64,000 nt of DNA from Hermatobates lingyangjiaoensis (taxonomy: Eukaryota > Arthropoda > Insecta > Hemiptera > Hermatobatidae): NCBI GenBank assembly GCA_026182355.1, contig JAPFBL010000256.1:682001-746000 (forward strand). Direction: 5' to 3'. The position numbers and the translations under genes were made by a program. How positions within the stretch are numbered: the stretch's first letter is position 1; each line of letters opens with the position of its first letter. A model generated the notes under the pieces. It made no database searches and was not told where the DNA came from. It saw nothing but the letters and a program-made list of their open reading frames with translations. Positions 55,345 through 64,000 of this stretch are shown one piece after another.

Positions 55345-57900
55345 TGTGAACCTGTTCTTTACATAAATTTACAGTTTTTTGTATGTCATTTATCTTGTAT
55401 TAATACGTATAACTGGGAATTGTATCAACTTTTCCTTATTGACTGAGATTATATTTTTGTATAACATTATTTGTTCATATAACTTTAATATAATTGAATT
55501 GATATTACATATATATATAATATTTTATAAGCATTTTTTTTCATAAGACTAGTAGAGTTAAATTTCATACCCTCATTTAACTTTTATCTGTAATATTAGA
55601 TAAAAATAACTTAGTAAATAACTTTGAAAAGAATATTATGTCATAAATTAAATAGAAAAATGTATTAGCTTAATACAGAAATTTGTAGTTGAAAGGTTTT
55701 GATTAAAAATGGATGCATTCATTGCTTATTCATTGAACTAGAACTAATGATTGATAGTGTAGTGGAATGCTACATAACGCATATTGATTGTGTATCCTGA
55801 ATACTGACTGTAACAATGCAGCCATTGTGCAAGTAAATTCTACATCAAAGCCACTAATAACGGTGATAAGGCAAAGCTGAAGAGAATGGGAAAAATCTAG
55901 AGTTTTCAGACAGTTTTGATAACACCAATTAACAATATTAAATTAATAATCAAAATAGAATAACTTATTAGCTTTTCTTTACAATATCTATTTTGATTTC
56001 ATTATGATTTTACCCAGTTAAGGTCTGTTGAATGAAGCTGTATTATTTTTATGAGAATCTCTGAATGTACATGTTTGATTAAGTGGGTATGGCTGCAAAA
56101 CTATAATACGTAACCTACAAGTAATACCATTTCACAGATCTTGACGAAATTTTGCAGATGCATTCTTCAAAGAGTTTTGTTTGTCTGGTAACATAATGTA
56201 ACTCTATTTGTACCAAGTAGTACATTATACCAAACCAATAAAATTTTGTTCAAAATTTGCTGATTATTCTAAAAACTCAATTTTTTGTACTACCTTCATT
56301 AAGGCTATCAATAAAAATATGGCATGCATATTAAAATTCTTTGTAAAACTGGATAATATTGAAAGCAAGTATTGACTTACACCTACTAGGTTGTTTTGTA
56401 ACTAAATTCAATCATTTGAATGCTTCTGACAAAAGACAATTCATCTTATGAATTCTAGAGATCCTAATAATACTGGTTAACACCTGAAGCGAATCCTGGA
56501 CAATACAAGTAGTCATTCCCTAGGGTGATACGATAATCGACAACAGATACAGCCATCTCAAAGTTAAATCAATTATGTCCCACTGTTTTGACAGAGTTTC
56601 ATCTTTAATCAGGTTTTTAAATATACTGGTGGAAATCATTTTGGTTGACGCATACATTTTGTTTTAGTATAGATTACCTGCGTCATAATTAGCATATCCA
56701 GATACAAAGTCCACTACAACAGACATACTGTTGCATTCTTTAACGAGCTCAGGAAGTATTCATGAATAGTAAATTGGAGTGTTATATCAGACAGTCCTAT
56801 TTATTGTTTATGAACTTATAGTTTACACCTATATTGTTAAGTTTAGTGTGTGTTTTGTATGTGTAAACACACCATTCAGTATTCAAAGATTTATGTGCTT
56901 AGAAAAGCCTAAATGTATATAAAATACAAACATTAAAAGTGGATTCTTATTTACAATTTACAAGACAGACAACAGAAATTCTTTCAAATCTTTAAAGAAT
57001 TTCGTTATATTGATTTGTGGAACAGGAATATCTTTAAAACTTCATTTTCATCCGGTTTTGTTTAAATTTAAACAATTCTAAATTCGTATAAAAATGTTTA
57101 TAAATTCTGTAAAATGAATGTTTGATAAATCCATGAGTGTTTGATTTCAAAATTTTCTTTAGGATAATTATATATTTTTTATTAATCTATGGCAATAAAA
57201 TCGTTTGGATATTCCAGTTCATAAGATTTAATAATGTAAAAACACGAAATTTCAGAAAATGTTACTATATCTAATGATTATTTTCCAACCTATTCGACAT
57301 AAAATATTTTTTTCTAGTAGGTTTTGAATGGTCAATGTTACCCATTGAATAGCAGTTAGGGGAAAGGTCTTGAAAAAAGGTCTGCTTAAAAAACATGGGC
57401 TGAGTGTTATTCTATAAAAAGAGTCATTCAAATTAGATGTAAGACATAAAGCATCTGCTATCAGCTAACCTTCTTCTGAAGCTATATTGTTACCAATTTC
57501 ATGACTTCTCATTACTAACATTTCTTGAGATTACCATAACAAATTACTTAACTGGAAAGAAAAACGTCTAAAAACGAGTGATCATTGTACTTTAGTGTTA
57601 GGAAGGTAATATGAGATTGATTTTAGTGAATGCTAAAATTTATAAATTAAATATTCCTAAAGATAAATTTAATAAATAAACTATAATAATTTTTTTAATA
57701 AAATTTAAATAACTATTCCCTTGACATGATTCTCAGTTAATCAAAACAAATCCAACAACTACAGGTTATTCACTCCTCTAAGTTGAGTTTTCAGTTTTTA
57801 GAATTATATTGTAATTTCCAAGAGGTCGAATTCATTAAAATAATTTTATTGCTTATCATTATTAAGGTAATTTTGCTTGCTCTACAATTAGTTGTTTAAC
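55345..57900. other. AT-rich DNA, nothing recognised
   Basis: No supported gene, RNA or repeat family member. A phrase at 56130-56165 (CAGATCTTGACGAAATTTTG) resembles motifs common in arthropod repeats but is too short to call. Confidence 0.45.
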
Positions 57901-57904
57901 TAAA

Positions 57905-58335
57905 TTAAAAAAAAAAATCTGGAATGGCATTCACTCAAGATTTACTATAAGTAAACATAATATCATACTTCTTGGATATATAATATATAATGTCCCATTT
58001 AGGCATAATATTAATGTCTAAATGGGAGATATTTATTAGAATTTCATTCCTTGAGGTAGTAAGTGATTTGTGATAAGTGAACACACTTATATTTGTATAT
58101 CACACCACGGATGCTTATAATATAATCATTAGTATAACTACAGCAGTAATAACACTTTTGTAAAGGAAAAGCGAAGATTCTGTGTTATGAAATAATATCT
58201 TATAGCAAAACATGGCTTTTGTTCCTACAGCCAGTAGATCTCCTACACAATTTATCTAAACTCCTTTTATAATGAAGATTTAAGGCAAAGTTTTCCCTTT
58301 AAAACTTCAAAATATTCTTATTTTGTTTCAAAAAC
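57905..58335 (+). repeat. Dispersed repeat R430, copy 1
   Basis: It aligns with 61437-61890: TACTATAAGTAAACATAATA, then TCATACTTCTTG, TATCACACCAC, TATAACTACAGCAGTAA, GTGTTATGAAATAAT, CAGTAGATCTCCTACA and TTTAAAACTTCAAAATATTC. There are no terminal inverted repeats and no ORF. The first 40 bases recur alone at 18672, 20395 and 51640, which suggests one retroposed or degraded family with differently truncated copies. Confidence 0.65.
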
Positions 58336-58339
58336 TGTA

Positions 58340-61100
58340 ATAAATAAATATATTTCATAATATATTTGTAAAATAATAAATATAAGTATAATATAATCAT
58401 AAGTATATAATAAATATAAACATTTCATTGAAATACACAACATCCTCTGTGTTAACGACCTGACAACTTTACTGTGGGTTAGTGTTAACTTCTGTGTTAT
58501 TTGCCAAAGAGAGATACTACTTAAGTTTGAGGAGATCATTTTGGCAGACAAAAAAAACTTGATAACACTGTACAAAGATACAGGTGAATAACAACAAATA
58601 CAGTGAACAACAGGAATACTTACTTAAGTGCAGACCAGTTTAAAGGTCGTTAACACAGAGTCTGCCATGTAGTTCAATGAAATATGCTTACGCGAAGAAT
58701 TACTGCTTTTTAACACGAATAAATATATAATAAATAAATTTTAATAAGGTAGCATAATGATAAAGTCAAGATTTATATATAAAAGGAAAATATTGATTAA
58801 AATTAAGAAAATGATCTCAAATTAATGTTCAAAACGCAAATTCATTTGCTTAGTACTGCTACTTACGTGTTAATAGTAATAATACATTGCATTAGTTAAC
58901 ACAAGAACTCAAGTCCTTAAAATATAGTGTTCATTAAATTAAACAACTTAATTAAAGTTTTATACCGTTGAAAAAAAAAGAAGATATGTAAAAATAATAT
59001 ATTAGTAGCTTTTTCTAATAATATACTAATTATTTAATATTATATTATTATTGAATCTCATATATATTTTCTTTAAGCTTCATTATATTAACAATGAAAG
59101 GTAAACATATTAAAACAAAATGCTAAACTTTTAATGTAGGAAAAACATCACAATATAACAGTTATGTTATAAGTTACCTATTTATAATTAGTAATATTAA
59201 TTAATTCAGAAACTATTAATTGATAACTAAATAAAATTAAACAAACAGTTATAACGCAAAAAAAGAATTACTGCTTAAAAAAATTCCTACTTTTTAAATT
59301 AGTTACTTTATTTATTGATAATTAAATTAAGAACAGTAATGAGTTTAATAATTATGTGCAAGATATGATCAATTTAATGTAAAATGCATTCACAAAAAAT
59401 AGGTTATTAAAATTAATTTAAAACCAAAAATGGTTGTTGAATAACAGTTTCTTATTGTTGGAAATGAAATATTGATTAAAAGAAATAGTTATACTCATAT
59501 TCTGTTACTGATTTTTTTTAAAGTTGTTAAAATTATTTTATAACTTTATAGATGATGTTGTAAAGAAGGTTAAAGTTAAATTTTCATTAAAAACTGAACC
59601 ATTAGTCATATTACAACATATTCCACTAATATTTGTGATGTTTCTTTCTGTAAATTAAATTATCAATGTTACTATTTACCTTTTTTTTTCTAATATTAAA
59701 AGATTATTCTAATTATTTTAATAGAATTGCAACTATTGTTATTAGTATATAGAAAAGGAATTGATCATATGAAATTCTAAATAATGAAATGGAGCTATAA
59801 CACATTATTTTTTTATGTGAATAACTTTTTTTTAAATTACACTGTAATTAAATATTAATTTAAATGAGTTAGTTTTAAATGTCTTTGTAAGTTTTAGTGA
59901 GGTTATACAATTAATAATTATTATGCTAAATAATAAAGATAACTATCATGTTTTTTTGAATTACTAGAATATAGTGTATCATTTCTCAATCTACAATTCA
60001 TTTTCATCATTTAATGGCTATAATTTAACACAATGTAGTATAAAAATAGATAATGTTAAATTGTATACTAACCTTCTTTTTGATGTGCAGAGTTTTTTCC
60101 TGCTTGATTTTCAAACACTTATATAATCAGAAAAGTAATTTCACATGTGTGCATCACTCAATAATCTAATTAATAAAATAACTTTTAAACTGCTATATTC
60201 AATTTTTTTTCTAAACTTAGATTAAAAAAACCAACTGTTATAGGAATCGAATGACGCCATGATGAAAAAGTATAAAACAGATTAGGCGCTTTCTTAAGCC
60301 AGTGTTTACAGTGGACAGGAAATGATCATCAACTAAATATTCTAAATATGAAATAGTCAGACCTGTAAATTTGATGAGTTCTATTCAACAATAAATAATT
60401 CTATATTAACGATTTTCATATTAAATGAACTTTTTTAAATAATGGAACCATAATTTTATAATAAAAGACAGAGAATGGAAATAATACATAATTAGTGGAA
60501 TTTAGTAATTGACTTTTCAGATCAATTGATAATAATATGTTTTATGTCTAAAAAACTGTGTCGGTAAAATTAATATTTGCTAAAATTAAATATATTATTA
60601 AGTTAATTGACCAGCTATTTAATTCAATGTTTCGTTTTAAAGCAGTTATCCCTATTTTGCTATTCTCAAGGAAAATCTAATAATCATTGTCACGGCTTTG
60701 TAAAAAAAATCAAATGAATCACGATTACTAATAATTAAGACATTAAGTCATTTACTGAGTACTATTTTTAATTAATTTGCAATATGTTGTAAATTTATGC
60801 GGCAGAGTATATTAGGTTAATTATTATCAATTAAAAGAGTTTGTAAAAACCAAAGAAATAATAATAAATTTAATAAGCTGGAACCATTTTTTTTTCAATT
60901 TTTAATGAAAACAGTATCTTTTTCGAATATATTTACATAAATAATTATTTTATTAACTACATTTTATTGTAAGTCGTGTAATTAGTTGTGTATTTTCTTT
61001 TACTTAATTATATTAATGTATAGATTAATTTAATTTGTTTAAATTGTGAATTAAAGTAGTAATTTTGTGAAAAAATTAATTCTACTTACTCTCCCGATAT
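58340..61100. other. AT-rich DNA, nothing recognised
   Basis: The open frame at 58318-58575 (minus) has no motif. No repeat family member was found. Confidence 0.45.
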
Positions 61101-61104
61101 TCAA

Positions 61105-61325
61105 GACGTTATATGTGGTATTTACTCATAATTTGAAAGGTGAAGAAACACTGAGTCTCCACCCACAAGAAGTAAGTGTCCTCTGACTTCTTAAAAAGTC
61201 AATATCACCTTATGAGGCACATGTCACATGACCATGAACACTAAGTGTTCGAATCACAACAACTTAAAAGATCAAATCTTTTTTATTCGTAGAAACTTAG
61301 TGTTTCTTCCCCTTTCTAATCAAAA
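61105..61325. repeat. Foldback element, diverged FB-4
   Basis: The head GTGGTATTTACTCA is as at 25545. Outer arms GAAAGGTGAAGAAACACTGAG (about 61136-61156) and the matching complement at about 61298-61318. The core region has ATGACCAT, helix GAACAC (61236-61241)/GTGTTC (61245-61250), GAATC. Compared with 25696-25710, one wobble-related base of the helix differs (C for T) and pairing is kept. A second nested inverted pair is GAAGTAAGTGTCC / CTGACTTCTT. Confidence 0.6.
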
Positions 61326-61436
61326 TAAAGATAAGCCTACATTAATATAAGTTTTGATGGAAAACTAAAACGAAGATTATAAAAAATAGAAAAAATGAAA
61401 ACAGCTTTTTGTAAATTATAAATTTTATAATTTACA

Positions 61437-61890
61437 AAAGACAGTGGAATGGTCTACACTCAACTTTATTATAAGTAAACATAATATCATACTTCTTGAG
61501 TATATAATAAATAATGTTTTATTTTATTTTAGGTATAATATAAATATCTAAAAAGAGATGTTTCTTAGTTTTCCATTCATGGAGGTAGTACATACAGATT
61601 GTGATTGATCTACTTATCAATATATATGCTTATTTTCTTATATTACACCACTGATGGATATAATATTATTATGTATAACTACAGCAGTAACAACATTTTT
61701 AAAAAGCAGAAGTAGGTTTCGTGTTACGAAATAATCTCTTACAGGGGATCATGTCTTTTGTCCCAATAACCAGTGGATCTCTTACATAGTTTATCTGACA
61801 TCCTTCTACATTGAAAATTTAAGACAAAGTTTTCAATTTAAAACTTGAAAATATTCATATTTTATCTGAAAAATGTCAGCAACATGTAAG
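61437..61890 (+). repeat. Dispersed repeat R430, copy 2
   Basis: See copy 1 at 57905-58335 for shared blocks in the same order. Differences are mainly substitutions and a few short indels, including a T-rich insertion near 61515. It lies about 3.5 kb from copy 1 in the same orientation. Confidence 0.65.
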
Positions 61891-61894
61891 AAAA

Positions 61895-63300
61895 AATGTC
61901 GTCCTAAAATAATTTTTAATTTTAGATGTGGGATAATTTCATTTATTATTTTCAAATAATGTTTTCAATTTTGAATTATGTTTTATATTTGTGGACCTTT
62001 ATAAAATTATTATACTAGTGTTTTTTTTTTAAAAAAAAATGTCTTTCACTTTTCTCAAATATCCAATTCACTATGAGCAAGTGTTATCTTTTTCCTGCGT
62101 GCTGTACTCCGTTATAAGGTTGCTATAAATGTATATTAAAAAAAATAAATTATTAATTAGCCAATTTTGCATGTTCAAATCAAATTTGAAGCCGGCTTTT
62201 CAGTATAATTTAAAACTTTTATAGGTGGAAGTTTGAAATTTTTGAAAATAATAGATAAGAATATTAGACAAGAATATTAAAAAAAAAACTGGATATTGTC
62301 ATGAACATAATAGGAAAGAGTTCATTGCTGACACTTCAATATTTATTATGATTCATACATAAAAAAAATTACATGATATTAAGTTTTGTTCCAGGGTGTA
62401 ACATATAGGTTGATTAGAACATTTTGTGAGACAATTCCTCCACATAACGTTCTATTCATAGGTATAGCTTAATTTTGATCCGATAAATAGTATGGTTTGT
62501 ATGGTTCTAACAAGCTTTCAGACTGACTAATAAGTCAAATTTTTTACATTTTATTTATTTTTAGTTGTTTTAAAAATCCGAAGATATTTTTCCTTTATTG
62601 CTTTTGTAGTCCAAAAGATAATTCCAAAATTTGATAACTCTAGAATCAGTAGTTTGGGAGAAAAAAAATTAGTCAAAAAACAAGCTTTGGCAAAAAAATG
62701 ACTTTCCCATCATGCTCCCAAACTTTACAAAACATCTACACTATCTTGTGAAATATATCAGTTTGAGCTATTAAAGATTCTGGACCGCAGCGTGACTCAC
62801 ACACAGAGAATTATAAAAAAAAGAACTTGATAAAACGACTTCTGGGACCTCAAAGCATGTAATTCCATCAGAATCTGGAGATCGATTTTCTTTACGATCA
62901 CTATACTTATTGTAAAGTAAAAATAACTGTTTTTGAAATAATAAAATAAACTATGAAGCAGTACATTCCGGTCCATGTAATTTTTACACAAAAGTATTCA
63001 GCTGATGCTCTCAAAAGGGAGCAGTTTTAGGGTAGAATTTCATAATATCAAGTAAAGTTGGCAAATTGAAAAATATGAAGGATTTTTAATCACACCTTCT
63101 ACCAGATTCTTAATAATCCCAAAGGTTTAAAGCTAAAGACCTGGCAGTTATGGATCTAAAAATATTCTCTAAAACCACATTCTGGTTAAAAAGTGATTTT
63201 TTTTATGATCCAATAAGGTTCGAAAAAAAAGTCTTCTGCAGAAAACTTAATTTTTGGTGTGGTATGAACGTGATCTATCAAATGAGCCTCTGTAGCATGC
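61895..63300. other. AT-rich DNA, nothing recognised
   Basis: Short frames here are motif-free. No repeat or RNA signature could be supported. Confidence 0.45.
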
Positions 63301-63314
63301 CAGATTTTTTTAGC

Positions 63315-63362
63315 ACACACACAGACACACATACACACACGCGCACACACACAGACACACAG

Positions 63363-63397
<35 letters not shown>

Positions 63398-63398
63398 A
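63315..63398. repeat. Compound microsatellite (CA)n(TA)n
   Basis: A CA-rich tract with GACACACA and CGCGCA interruptions changes to (TA)n at about 63376-63397, directly before an FB-8 fragment. The organisation matches 14995-15075. Confidence 0.9.
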
Positions 63399-63535
63399 AC
63401 TAGAATTTAAAAAAGAACACATAGAAAGGAAACCACTGAACTCACTACTATATTTCGATGTCCTCGTCTTCAGGAAAAGAAGTGAATCGCTCCAAAGGCT
63501 GATAACGACTCATATATATATATATATATATATAT
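63391..63535 (-). repeat. FB-8 half unit between (TA)n tracts
   Basis: GAACACATAGAAAGGAAAC, ACTCACTACTATATTTCG, then ATGTCCTCGTCTTCAGGAAA. The minus strand has CTGAAGA, C, GAGGACATC, GAAATATAG, an intact core with a short helix. (TA)n follows at 63511-63537. Confidence 0.7.
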
Positions 63536-63544
63536 ATCGAAAAA

Positions 63545-64000
63545 AAATAAAAAAATGAACATAGGGGACCTTGAACATGTAAATCTGCAAAAACCTGAAA
63601 TCCAATTTATCCATGATTATTATGCTGCACCTCACTTATAGTAAAGTGTAAATTGATTATTCAAATGCTATATTAATGAAGAAAACATGCGTATATAAAC
63701 TTTAATCATCGGAAATCATGTATTTAGTGTTTATAAATCATGACAAAAGGATATGGACTGATCTTCAGATTTATATATGTTTGAGCAGATAAGTCGATTA
63801 ACATAATGACGTCTTCGCATCATTTAAACCATATAAAGACAACGATTATTTTAGTGTAGCAATGTGAAAAGATATATCCATTCGAGAATAATTATTTACT
63901 TAAGCAAATAATGTTCTTCATAAATTGTTTTTTATGTAAATTATATATTTCATAGCAGATCTATTCTGTAAATTAATGGTAACCGATCCCATTAAAAAAT
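63545..64000. other. AT-rich DNA, nothing recognised
   Basis: No supported feature. An inverted CTTATAGTAAAGTGT near 63636 may be a remnant of the R430 head. Confidence 0.4.

Overview
ORGANISM AND CHARACTER. This is a very AT-rich, gene-poor stretch of a metazoan nuclear genome, most likely an arthropod. The best pointer is a long Jockey-clade LINE, backed by other LINE pieces, an internally deleted mariner, hAT elements and a tRNA-derived SINE family. I found no host gene I would defend: no intact multi-exon gene, no rRNA, no tRNA outside SINE heads, and no prokaryotic feature. Everything recognisable is mobile or repetitive. Species-level assignment is not possible from the sequence alone. 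LAYOUT. 0.3-4.1 kb: palindromic foldback elements bordered by (TA)n. 4.16-12.0 kb: a Jockey-type LINE with long 5'UTR, broken gag-like ORF1, broken endonuclease-RT ORF2 and a 3'UTR of four tandem units, followed head-to-tail by a second, deletion-riddled 5'UTR copy. 12.1-14.2 kb: more foldbacks. 16.1-18.1 kb: SINE, a hAT element with perfect 8-bp target duplication, then a second SINE. 18.3-25.5 kb: quiet AT-rich DNA with one SINE. 25.55-25.79 kb: a foldback. 26.7-27.2 kb and 31.0-31.4 kb: two minisatellites. 28.3-29.8 kb: four palindromes in a row. 31.6-32.3 kb: mariner deletion derivative. 33.6-35.3 kb: two SINEs alternating with two copies of an unknown 250-bp repeat. 35.6-36.8 kb: two unrelated LINE fragments on opposite strands. 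37.07-37.50 kb: hAT MITE with target duplication. 40.7 and 45.8 kb: two copies of one LINE tail. 42.1-43.0 kb: the largest palindrome, with 421-bp arms. 43-51 kb: scattered foldbacks. 51.9 kb: an RT fragment. 52-64 kb: mostly featureless AT-rich DNA with a duplicated 430-bp repeat and a few foldbacks. MAIN OBSERVATION. About twenty palindromic or half-palindromic units in at least eight sequence families look unrelated outside one short stretch. There most carry the same arrangement: CTGAnGA, one extra base, a self-complementary stem-loop, then GAAA, often followed by CGTTGGC. This resembles the catalytic core of hammerhead ribozymes, which Penelope-like retroelements and small retrozymes are known to carry. 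The helix shows compensatory changes between copies (G-C, T-A and A-T at one pair). Most units are bounded by (TA)n, and one palindrome arm encodes a peptide resembling the N-terminal part of Penelope-like proteins. The inference is a population of mostly non-autonomous, inverted-pair, Penelope-like or retrozyme-like elements living in TA microsatellites. The single extra base relative to the canonical hammerhead makes self-cleavage uncertain.
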